Assembly: GCA_949710005.1 (NCBI GenBank)
Contig: OX453287.1
Location: 16,540,060-16,604,059, forward strand
Length of the DNA: 64,000 nt
Direction: 5' to 3'
Source of the DNA: Ricordea florida
Lineage: Eukaryota > Cnidaria > Anthozoa > Corallimorpharia > Ricordeidae
Shown: positions 33,301 through 43,400 of the stretch, in pieces
Layout of the letters: every line of letters starts with the position of its first letter
How positions within the stretch are numbered: position 1 is the stretch's first letter
Program-made: the position numbers and the translations under genes
Notes under the pieces: generated by a model
The model's database searches: none
What the model saw: only the letters and a program-made list of their open reading frames with translations
What the model was told of the DNA's origin: nothing

Positions 33301-36300
33301 TTCATACGCGAACACGAAAGTATCAGAGTATTGAACTCAATAAGAAATTTTAAAACTAAATCAAAAAATCGTGGGGCCAGCCTGGCGACCAGGCGTGAAA
33401 ACTTAGTCGCCAGTGAATAAAATCTAGTCGCATTGGCGACCCCACAGGTCGAAACGTCGAGTCCTGTAGTGTTATTTGTGGTTTTTTGTTCTCTGTGGTT
33501 CTGTTCTCTCACGTGCACCCAATGCACCTCCCCTAGATCCACCCCAGTTCAACAACGAAAGCTATCTTAAGGCAGGAACTAATACGAAGCAGTGGGATCG
33601 ATGTTAATATCTGGGCAACTTTGCACCTACCCCTCCCCTAACCCAACAAGTTATAATAAGTTAAAAAGTTAGTGTTCATGTTGAGTTAGGGGAGGGGTAG
33701 GTGCACAGTTGTGCAGATACTGACATTGATCCAAGTAGTGCATTTGTTTGCTCGGTGGTTATACGTTGCGGGTTTGTTTTTCTTTTACTTCAGGCGCACT
33801 GGCTGTGTTGGGATTGAGCTTGGCAGACGTTCTTCATGCCCCAGGTGACGTCCTATCACCCAAACAACAGCAGCGGGAAAGAATGCTTCAATTTGTGAGT
33901 GTCCTTGTGGCACTGTTCCTCGTACTTCTTTTCGTCAGAGCGTTTTTCCTTCTGGCCTCTGGACTCCGCTGCTCCTCCCGTCTTCACAAACGTGCCCTAT
34001 CCTCGCTCCTTAAGGCGCCTTTAAAAGTATTTGACACGACCTCCGAAAACAAGCTTCTTGGGGTGTTTTCCAGGGATCTACAAAACGCTGATGAGAAACT
34101 TCCCTCTGTGATCCAACGATTTCTTAGATTTGTTGTGGATAGTCTAGTCGCAGCTACTGTGATCAAGATAGCTGCGCCTTGGACCGGCTTAGCTTTCCTG
34201 CCTGCGGTATTGTCGACAATATGTATCGGCAAACATTACTTCAATTCGGCCAGGAAAGCGAGGCATTTGGAGGTCACTATCTGGAAGCCTCTCTTAGCTC
34301 ACTTGTCAGATAGCATCAAGGGAGTGGTGACCATAAGAGCCTATCAAAAACAGAAGCACGTTTTAAGAGAGTTGTACAGGTCAGTATTGAAGGGTTCATC
34401 TCGGTTTATATCGGTTGAACACACGCAGGGGAGTTGTAGAGGTCAGTGTCTCGATTTACATGGGTTGCGAGAGCGTTGTAGGGGTTAGTAGTAGAATCTA
34501 TACCTTGATCTATATGGGTGAACCAAGCGCGAGAGAGTTATAGAGGTCAGTCTTAGAGTCTATACCTTAATCTATATGGGTTGACAAGGGGCGAGAGAGT
34601 TGTAGAGGTGTCGTAGAATCTATACCTTGGTCTCATGATATGGGTTGACAAAGGGCGAGAGAGTTGTGCAGGTCAATCTGAGAATCTAAAACTTGGTCTG
34701 TATGGGTTGACAAAGGGCGAGATAGTTGTACAGCTGAATCTGAGAATCTAAAAATTCACAAGTTTGTGTTGGAATAATTGCAATTTCATTGCAGTGATGC
34801 GAATTTATGTTTTTCGTAGTCGTTCTCGTTGACGTCGGCGTCGTCCTTGCTAAAGGTCCCTAATTGCCAGGTGTGGATACACCCCTGGTAATTTTGCTCC
34901 CATCGTCATCATTTAATAGAGCGTGGACGCTATTGATATAACAAGTTTTTAAATTCTTTTGTGATAGCTGTTTTTCCAGTGCTTACCGTTGTCTTCCGAC
35001 CTTTGAAGAACCAACACCTGATTACCTTTGTTGGTTGTCGATTATTATCTTTTTCTGTTCAATGTTTTTTTTTTCTTCAGCATGCAGAACAAACACGACG
35101 CTGGCGAGCTCATGCGTTTAGCCGCTGAACAGTGGCTGGCTGTTCGACACTTAACTGTCATGTCAGTTTTCATGTTTCTTGTTACTGTTATTGCAATTTT
35201 CACTTCAAACGCAGGTAAGAGATGCTTAAAAACCTTTCAGCTACTGAACAGTACAGTACTATCCCAGTGGTTGCTTTACTCTTAAGAGTGGTGCTTACTT
35301 CTTCATCTGTGAATTTAACCATGCAGTATAACAATTCTTTGTAAAGCTACTGAACAGTGTTGTTCTGTGGAACTGTTTGTTTTGCTATATACTGTGTGGT
35401 TCTAACTTTTTCATCTGTGGATCAAACCAAGCAGTGTGACCATTCTTTGTAAAGCTACTGAACAATACTGTACTGTGGTGATGTTTGTTTTACTATACAG
35501 TGTGGTTCTAACTTATTCATCTGTGGATCAAACCATGCAGTGTGAGCATTCTTTATGAAGCTACTGCACAGTTGTGTCCTGTGGTAACGGCTTACGTTTT
35601 TATGCAGTCTGATATAGCTGTTCAGTATTGGTATACTCTGCAAAGGCACGGAACAGGACTGTGTTGCATAATGTCTGCATTTGGGTTCTCGCTTTCCCAC
35701 TTGAAGTTGGCCTGTCGGAATGAGTGTTTAATTGATTATTTTTTTACAATGCAAAGTCTCACATATTTACGAATTTTCTTTTTATTATTTCCAGCTCTGG
35801 CCGCGATGTTCCTTGTTTTTGACAGGCAGCTTGTCATGGGTATATCCTTAGTTCCTTCTCTCCTCAACGAAATAGAACAGTTTATGTCCTCCACTACTCG
35901 TCTTCTCAGCTTTCTTGATCTCCAACCCGAACGTGGCTACGAAAATAGCACGAAACCTCCCGAAAATTGGCCGAGTGAGGGCGCAGTGCGCATCACCGAC
36001 ACCTCCCTGGCAGACACAGCACGCAAGCGCGCGTCATTCCAAACCATGACTCTCAATATATCAGCTGGGGAGAAGGTCTGTATAACGGGTAAGATAGGCT
36101 CCGGAAAGTCTTCGTTGGTTTCCGTGCTACTTCGGCTTACTTCGGCAGAACCGTCCGGCATGGTGGTGGTAGACGACGTGCCACTCAGCACTTTAAACCT
36201 TCAAGAAGCGAGGCGCGCGTTTAGCGTGTTGCAGAAGGAACCTTTTGTGTTCACTGCATCTCTAAGGCAGAATCTTGACCCAGAAGGGATACACAAGGAC

Positions 36301-36735
36301 GAAGAACTGTGGAACGCTTTAGAAGTCGTCAGGATGGCGACAGATGTCCAAGCACTATCCGGCCAGTTGAACTATTTAATTGTGCAGCCGTCTCCCTTTA
36401 CTAAAGGACAACTGCAGTCCATCTGTCTTGCTCGAGCCTTGCTACAGAAGAGAAAAATACTTGTTTTTGACCGAGTTATGTCTAACGTTGACTTCAACAC
36501 ATTCCGGAAAATCCATGATGCCATGGTGCACGAGCTGAGTGGTTGCACAGTGATTACGATGCCAAACGGCGTCACCAACATCGACATTATTCTCTCCCAC
36601 GAGCGCGTGGTTATCTTGGAGGAAGGAAAAATTGTGGAAACAGGGAGTCCAAGAGATTTGCTTGAACGGCAAGACAGTAAGCTGTCGCTTCTTCTTCATT
36701 ATTATCGCGACAGGTCTTCCTCATCAATATCATAA
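25942..36735 (+). CDS. ABCC-family (MRP4-like) transporter with degenerate ATPase motifs, six exons
   Basis: Exons 25942-26457, 27732-28111, 31170-32437, 33794-34379, 35081-35214 and 35795-36735 join in frame with GT-AG introns to 1,274 codons, ending TAA. Layout TMD1-NBD1-TMD2-NBD2. The N-terminus (LCSRLTYSWV) and QPVKMNAWED loop are MRP4-like. NBD1 is decayed: Walker A reads PKAGAGTS near 472 with no Lys; the Q-loop is AKKPW; the signature is LNVTQ near 562; Walker B is ILLDTPL; the switch His is missing (ITRHG). NBD2 keeps Walker A (GKIGSGKSS, about 1059) and the Q-loop Gln, has FTKGQ as signature, but lacks the Walker B Glu (VFDRVMSNVD, about 1185) and the switch His (TMPNG). It probably binds nucleotide at one site but hydrolyses poorly, possibly a regulatory, SUR-like role. 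The membrane location follows from the family. Confidence 0.9.
26556..26694. repeat. Fold-back MITE family B, copy 1
   Basis: Palindromic, with ends like GTTGCGGTTCAATTTTAT and its complement around a TATGATAAT centre. Related copies are at 49311-49447 and 61599-61737. In ABCC intron 1. Confidence 0.7.
26790..27155 (+). repeat. Dispersed repeat, copy 1 (opposite orientation at 39585-39965)
   Basis: Shares long stretches with the reverse complement of 39585-39965, including GAAACAATGAAACTGCACGT and the GTTCCCGGCGTCGTCGTTG region. It may be a SINE-like or MITE family. In ABCC intron 1. Confidence 0.65.
27553..27697. repeat. Fold-back element next to an ATT microsatellite
   Basis: Arms TGGTAATTGAAC and GTTCAATTACCA with further pairing inward (TGATTTCAAATCGAAC against GTTCGATATTTGAAATCA). 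A long (ATT)n run precedes it at about 27285-27345. Confidence 0.65.
28125..28670. mobile_element. Inverted-terminal repeat element interrupted by MITE copy 2
   Basis: The left end, GGGGTACTCC...TACGGGGAGGCTCC, is complementary to the right end, GGAGCCTCCCCGTA...AGTACCCCC. The TTA-flanked MITE (28313-28604) sits inside, so this element is older. In ABCC intron 2. Confidence 0.6.
28313..28604. mobile_element. PIF/Harbinger-type MITE, copy 2, nested in another repeat
   Basis: Same inverted ends and T-run interior as copy 1. TTA lies on the left and TAA on the right, so the duplication is imperfect. It lies in intron 2 of the ABCC gene and interrupts an older repeat spanning about 28125-28670. 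Confidence 0.82.
28765..30790. repeat. Long CTGA-type tetranucleotide satellite
   Basis: About 2 kb of CTGACTGACTGG-like repeats with higher-order units. A short inverted stretch (CAGT orientation) lies at about 30325-30390. The Ser-Gln-Val ORFs read from it on the minus strand are products of the repeat. It occupies most of ABCC intron 2. Confidence 0.95.
30829..31038. mobile_element. MITE family C, copy 1
   Basis: Inverted ends around GATAAGGGGACAGAATCTAT and its complement ATAGATTCTGTCTCCTTATC. A second copy in opposite orientation is at 43028-43233. Confidence 0.7.
31134..31169 (+). promoter_or_regulatory. GTTT microsatellite serving as the polypyrimidine tract of ABCC exon 3
   Basis: Seven to eight GTTT units run straight into GGCAG|GAAAGAG, the acceptor of exon 3. 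No other pyrimidine tract lies between the repeat and the exon, so acceptor strength probably depends on repeat length. Confidence 0.6.
33137..33466. mobile_element. hAT-like MITE with 5-base duplication
   Basis: Ends CAGGGCTCGAC and GTCGAGTCCTG, flanked by TAGTG on both sides (33132-33136 and 33467-33471). In ABCC intron 3. Confidence 0.7.
33595..33731. repeat. Short inverted-repeat element (CACCTACCCCTCCCCTAAC family)
   Basis: Arms of about 55 bases, from GGATCGATGTTAATATCTG on the left to its near-complement ending ACATTGATCC on the right, with a short AT-rich loop. It lies about 60 bases before ABCC exon 4. Confidence 0.75.
34366..34755 (+). repeat. Minisatellite made of copies of the ABCC exon 4 splice-donor region
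   Basis: A unit of about 62 bases with GAGAGAGTTGTAGAG|GTCAGT and ATATGGGTTGACAAAGGG recurs about six times. The first unit is the real exon 4 end (donor at 34380). Further donor-like GT sites fall near 34442, 34546, 34608 and 34672. The exon-intron boundary has been amplified in tandem. Confidence 0.8.
35285..35600 (+). repeat. Tandem repeat of about 115 bases, near three units
   Basis: Units share AACCATGCAGTGTGA.CATTC, AAAGCTACTGAACA and ACAGTGTGGTTCTAACTT. It lies in ABCC intron 5. Confidence 0.8.
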
Positions 36736-37309
36736 GGGTAAACACTAGTCGCCAGTGGATTATTGTGGTCAGCGCCATCACTCATCGTGTTTCTCCTTGG
36801 ACAAGGAACTAGCCTGTTCCAGTCTCCCAGATAGTATTGAGCGAGCCTGTGCGCGCAATCCTCCCGTTTTCGTTTTAAACCGCTTTTCGAGAGTCTGGAA
36901 CGGGCTAACACGATACTTGATTCCGTGCCTGCCATCTCCCCGAAACTCAGGAAAATAGCATCCCAACTAGGGAAGGGAGAGGAGAGCAAATAGTCCTAAG
37001 TGATTACACAGCATAAGCACTAACCACTTGTGTCGCCTGTAGTTTGCTTTTAGCTAAAATCAAGCATAGGTCAAGTTCAGTGGTTTTAGAAGTAAATTGA
37101 TTCTCGCGTTTATCAATTTCGGAAGTAAATGGTCTCATGCAAAGGAGACACTCTTTCATTGTACCCTACCTCATTACGAGACCAGCCAGGGTCTCCAGGG
37201 GAGGATTTGGTGTTAAGGGTTTCTGTAGAAAATAACACAAGGTTTCCATAGCAGGCCAAGTATAAAAGAAACTCCATTTGTAAATACTCATTTGACTCAT
37301 TTAGTTTTA

Positions 37310-37600
37310 GCGACGGACCATTAGAAAAGTGATGGGGGGGGGGGGGGTGGGGAATTTTCAGCTTGCACGAATTGTTTTTTTCGCTCACTGCTTGCGCAGG
37401 AATTTTTTTTCAGATGAAACCCCTCTGTACGACCTTTTTTTACTTCGTGTGAAAAAGTCACCATTGGACCTTCCTTCTGCATGAATTTTTTTTACCTTCT
37501 TCCTTGCATGAATTTTTTTTCTTGGCATTTTCCCTTGCATGAATTTTTTTTGTTTTTTTCCCCACCCCCCCCCCCCATCACTTTTCTAATGGTCCGTCCC
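37310..37600. mobile_element. PIF/Harbinger-type MITE, copy 3
   Basis: Same family, flanked by TTA at 37307-37309 and 37601-37603. The first TIR has one substitution (GCGACGG). It lies about 570 bases after the ABCC stop codon. Confidence 0.84.
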
Positions 37601-37739
37601 TTAGAAAAGCCTGAAAAAAAAAAACGAAAAAAAAAAAAAACTCTAATACCACAGTACAGGACTGAAATAATGGTCACGGTACTTGGTTTGATCCACGTTG
37701 CAAAATTTAAAACCACTGTGTATAATTAAAATAGATTTA

Positions 37740-39415
37740 GGCAAACCCAAAAGCGGAGCTCCTCACACAGTCCCTCCAAAAATGCTTGAAAACTTGTAGA
37801 AATAACTCAGCTTTATGCTTATGTCCCTCCAAAAACGCTTGAAAACTTGTAGGAAGAAAATTTTTCCTCCAAAACCGCTATGAATAATCCGTTTCTTCAG
37901 CAAAACATTGTAGACTGCTGTAGACTGCTGGCTGTAGGTTGTGTAGCCGCGGCAAGCCGCGAAAAGCGCGCGAAAAACAAAGCCTCGTTTCGGTTTAAGA
38001 CCTTCTAAATATCCCGGATGACTATGGCCGCCATGTTGGGGCAACATCGTCGTCGTCGTCGTCGCTAGGCGCACGCGCCCGCGAGCCATGCCGCTAGCCA
38101 CGATGAACATGAAAACTCAAACGCATGGTTTTCTCAATTTCTATCCTCGCACGGTAGTTATGGGGCTCCGCTCTGCGGCTCTTCGAGCCGCTATGGAGCT
38201 CCGCTATAAACACAGTACCACAGCCGGGGAACAGTATAAACTTAATGTATGGTCCCGAGGGTAAACAAAACTGACTAGTTTCCCGAGGGACCACACATTA
38301 AGTGCTTTGTTATATATTTAGACTTTCCCTAAAACAATCATACGGCAAAACAAACAAACAAAGACGGCAAAACTGGCGCGCGGGCAGCAACTGCGCAATT
38401 GTATCTCCGTCGAGATACATTTGAATTTGATCAGGGGCGCGTGACCAAGAATCAACCAATCACAGTGCTCGTTTTGTTGAGTGACAGTCTAGGTATATAA
38501 CAGCACGTACTGTTCGGTAACTTTCTAAAGAACAGGGAGCTTAAGATTTTACGACGGCGACGCCAATAACATCGCCGCAAAGCAATGATATCATTGGTTA
38601 AAAGATCATAAATAATCGTGCTGCACGTGCAGCACGGATTCTTGCGCTTACTCCGCAAAACGATAACGTGAAATTATCAAACTTGAGGTTTTGAGGACAA
38701 CGTAAGCATGGAACAGAGAATCTTTCAATCTCTATTTTAACTCTGAAACCGCTCGTATCAATTTATTTTAAGGATATTTCGCCCATATTGTAGGACGTGA
38801 ATGAAACTGAATAATCGCGAAAGACTTATGATAAAGCAAAGTTATATTTTGAGTTGACGTTTTCGTCGACCGTCGCCGTCGTAGATCTTTAACTCCCTAA
38901 TGATGACACTGTACGGTTTCCAACGAGTGATCGACCCTGTGTGGATAGCGGTATGGCATGGTGCACAAATGGAAAAGCTAGAGTCTTACTACACCGCAAA
39001 ACAAATTGTATCCGATTAGAGGGTGGTCTTGTGAGCAAATTAGTAAACCTACCAAGCTACTTTGAAAGCAGAAAAACGGAGGCAATATATCCATGTTACT
39101 TGAATTAAAGTTGGTTATATACCTTAGTGAACGAGAAAAGCACACAAACTAGTCCGTTATCAGAAAAATTATCATAGAAGGAGTGGAAAACACAGCTATT
39201 CTGAAGGGTTAGGGTTGCAAAAGTTTTATTCGATCATTTTTAAAATTAACCAATAAAGGTGACAAATTAGCTTTAAACTGAACAAGTCTGGAAAACTTGT
39301 CTGATTGGCTTAGGGAGTCTGACCTACTCATTAGGTATTGCAGTGCCCTTTTAAGCCAAATCAGAAACAAGTCAAAACAAGAACATGGGTGCAAGAAAAC
39401 GTCCCTTTTTAAAGC
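37740..39415. other. Region between ABCC and DUSP11, no gene seen
   Basis: A TCCCTCCAAAAA.GCTTGAAAACTTGTAG word is tandemly doubled (about 37769-37852). A CpG-rich stretch with an AACATGGCGGCCAT word and a (CGT)n run lies at 37980-38100. A fold-back ATGGTCCCGAGGG / CCCGAGGGACCA occurs at 38240-38302. I see no ORF with coding character. Confidence 0.5.
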
Positions 39416-39584
39416 CACTTGCTCTACAATGTAATCAATGTAACCTATTTGTACATTTTCAGTACACTGTCAAGAAATTCAACGATCCTGAATAGATGTA
39501 ATGGCACGAGAATGAACCATGTAATCGATACAATGGCTAACTTCAATCATGGGATGCCAGGTTGTGGGGCGGGGTCTGGAGTTA

Positions 39585-39965
39585 GTAGGGAGCTTACGAA
39601 AGAACAACGACGACGCAGGGAACGGTACAATCGAAAAAGTGGATTTCCTTTTCTCCTGTATCAATGACGGGAGGCTTGTTTCATTTTCTTTCCATAACTT
39701 TTCAAACCGCCGATTTTTTCTAACTTAACTCGTTAACAGTTCATCACAAATTTTTCTAGGCAATTTGTCGTTGAGCAGTCGCGTCTTCCAGAAAACCTGA
39801 AAAAATGGTCATGTCCCGTTGTTGATTTGCAGAGGACGGCAAAGAAATCTACCAGACTGTATTTTGCACGTGCAGTTTCATTGTTTCGTTCATCAACGCT
39901 ATTGTTTGGTGCCGTGGTAGTCGACGTCGTGGTGGTGTTTTGCTTAAGTTCCCTAGTATCGAAGG
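39585..39965 (-). repeat. Dispersed repeat, copy 2 (see 26790-27155)
   Basis: Reverse-complement relative of the copy in ABCC intron 1, about 12.5 kb away. Confidence 0.65.
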
Positions 39966-40419
39966 TAGGGGGGTGGTGCACACAAAGTTCTGGAAACTGC
40001 TCTTTATACTGCTGCGGCAAACTTGGAAATATCTAAAAAGCCTGGAGTGGCGAGATTACTTTATAGGATAATTTCATGCTTTGATATCTCAGACATCACT
40101 CTCACTACTATAAAATTCAGTTGATTTTTAGATCTACTTCTCACTGGGTTACGTTAAAATATGAAACTGAAAGATAACCTGACATTAATTTTGAGCTGAC
40201 TATAAATTGTCCCCTCACTCCACCCCTCCCCTCCCCTCCCCTACAGTCTCTTCGTGTTGCCCAGGACAACAGATTTGAAGATGAACACCGTATTCGTTAA
40301 AATATCTACAATGAGTAGGATATAAGAAGTGAAAAGATTGCCAAAATATGAAATTAAAAGTAAGGATAAACTTGCACGAGCCGAATATTTAAACTAGCAC
40401 AAGTTAATCTCCCAATCGT

Positions 40420-43400
40420 TTATCTAAACCTACGCTTTGAATACGGCGTGGAACGTTCTCTGGAAGACGGGGTGTTTCTTGCCACGTGATCACCTCTGTA
40501 AGATCTCTTAAATCTTTTATCACAATAACTGCCTCCCTTATTATTATTATTATAATAATTACGCAACTTATAACTATTATCATAATTAGCATAATCATTG
40601 TCTCCACCTCGCCCTCTTAATGGCCGGTTCCTGATATTGTAGTCTCTTTGGTCAGTCCAGCGTCTTGGGAAATCCCTATAACTGTTGTCCTCTGATTCAA
40701 CATCAAATTGACCAATGCGTTCACTGCGATACGATCGACCCCATTGAGTTCTGTCGTGTGTCGAGGATTCTGTATTGGTGTGATAGTGTCTTGGTCTATG
40801 ACGTGGCGGCGAGACCGGTATTCTGTTGTGGTGAGGTCTAACATGAAGTGCCATGTTCTCACTGGGGAGAAATAAGGAAAATTGATTGGGTGCTAAATCA
40901 ATAAGGAATCAATAATCTTATACATAGTGATACATGTATGCTCATAAGACTCACAATGTGCATCGCAAATTGTCTTCCTTTCCAAACACACATATTGGAA
41001 GACAGTGGGTGTGTGTAAGTGTGTGGGGTGATCCCCAATACATCCCCCCATACATCCCCCTTATCTGTGTTCACTGGTGTTGTTTTGCTTCAGTTTGCTC
41101 TCTCACTGCCGAACAAAGGTTTAAACCAACAAAACTGCCTGCTCGTAAGTGAAATATTGGAATACGTGTATCATCCACAAATACGTGTATACCACATGTT
41201 TTTCTGGCCAGGATCAACGAACGAAGGGAGGGGGGGGGGGGTGCGGGGTGATAGGACCTCCATGTCAGTCTGAACTACCGTAAAGTTCCCATAGAAGCGA
41301 CCCCCTGAAAGTAACGTCAAAAGTTTCTGACTTCTAATAAATCCCGAAAATAACGAGTCCCCGAAAGTAGCGATCTCCCCGAAAAACTCATGGGGCAAAC
41401 GAGATGCGGATACAGTTGGACACGTGCCTGATAGCTTGGCGGAGGTCCTGTACAAACCATTACTGGAAACGGAAAACAAGGTGACTCGCCGTGTGTCCGG
41501 ACAAAGCAGGAATCGCACGTTAAGGTGTACGGGTGCAGGAAGGACGCATCGAGATTCCTTGCTTTTACCAAAGTGATGTCAAGAAAGAACTTACAAGTCT
41601 AAGAATAGAACTGAGAGGCAAGCTGGTGCAACTCGTCCCGACAAATGAAAACACAATATAGGTATTTAAATATCCAGAGCCCTCCAATTCCTTCTCATTT
41701 GTTAATCATCGTTCTCGTTTTTTATCAAAGTGTATTGTTGTATTTAGCACGTAAGTATCTCTGTTACACAGACAATGTAACACAAGTAATTGTTTTTTTT
41801 AATATTATCAAGTTTATTTTTGCATGCTGTAGTTGAATCGTCTTGGGAAGTGCGCGTGCAAACTTTCTTTTAAAGAAACCGTACGGCTACAGCATGCATA
41901 ATGAAGTAGGGGCCTGTGAGGAAATCTTATCACAGTCCCACATAGACCCTTATCCTCTACTTACAACTTTGGTTTCCTTGTGCGCAAATCCTCCAGGTAA
42001 TTTTCTCGCTCCATTTGGTACCCTCTGGCTCTGTTGAAAGCTAACAAAAGTAATAGGAAAAGTCAAGATAAATGGGTGGTAAAGTAGGATACTGCTCCAG
42101 ATGAAATACTCCATTTCTGCTAAATTACAAGGGGGTCACAACACCAGCAAGTTATTTGTATAGGTAATCACATGATTTCGAGTGCAATTTGGGATAAATC
42201 AGCGCGAGTAAATTTTTCAAAGGCTAACCAAATTGCACGAGCATGTAGGGCGAGTGCAATTTGTAGTCTTTGAAAAATTTACGAGTGCTGATTTATCCCA
42301 AATTGCACGAGACAAATCATGTGATTACTTGTTCATAATATACATGCAAAAATTTAATTTCAACTTTCTGCACTCAATTTCAACTTTTTGCACTCAATTT
42401 CAACTTTTTGCACTCAATTTCAATTTTCTGCACTGTTTGGGATTAATTGACGTACTCTCAGCCAATGAGCATGCTGAAATTTTTGCATGTATATTATTAG
42501 TCAAAAAATTAATTGAGTGCTCAGTCAAAACAGTTCTTTGCTGATTTTTGCATCCAATGCTTTTATGGTTATTACGTAAGAATTACATCACAGGACTGCT
42601 TAGAAGACTGAAGTAGCTAAGCCTGCACATAGCTTGACAAACGCAGATTCAGTAAATGGTAAAATTGAACATGTAGTAAGAGTTACCAGACAACGTGAAC
42701 ATATATCAAACTGCACAGTAAAAGATGAAAAAAGGATCACCTTCAATGGCTTGCTCAGGATTATATCCTTTGCACTCAATCAAGTATCTGGTGTAAAACA
42801 TAGTTTGGAATATTGAGTTAATTTCTAACATTTAAATTCCAAGAACAATTTATTGTAGAACTTAAAGTTACTCTATTCTATAGGCTACATGAAAGACATT
42901 TACAGAAGTGATATACCGGTACCTATAGCAATAATTTGATGATGATGAGTATGCTGGGTATGCAGATCAAAGAGCATGTCATCTTCCAAGGTATGCATTA
43001 TTATCAAGAGAAAATGAGGAAAGATAACATAACCCTGTTTGATATTATAAGGGGACAGAATCTATTTTTAGTGTGGGATCTATTTATATCTCGTTCCATG
43101 GCTGCATGGTTTCCCCATGGTGCATTGAAATTACATTGTCATTCGTATATTGGTAAATTGTCATGGGTAAATTAAAATAGTTTTTGGACCTCAAAATAGA
43201 TTTTTTCCCTTATCATAGTAAGGGAACCCAGTATGGAAGATACGTTCTCTTATCTCATTGTCTCTTGTTATTATTCATGTACCACAGAAAATCAAAACCT
43301 TTGCTGTTTTACTATTCACTAAAAAATATTGCCAGACTTTATGAAACTTTCAATTATTTAATATGTTTCTTGCTTCTTTGTAAACTTGTGCTTATATTTA

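Noticed and set aside
37980..38110. CpG-rich patch with AACATGGCGGCCAT as a promoter
   Set aside because: No gene follows on either strand within reach, and the (CGT)n run suggests repeat sequence.
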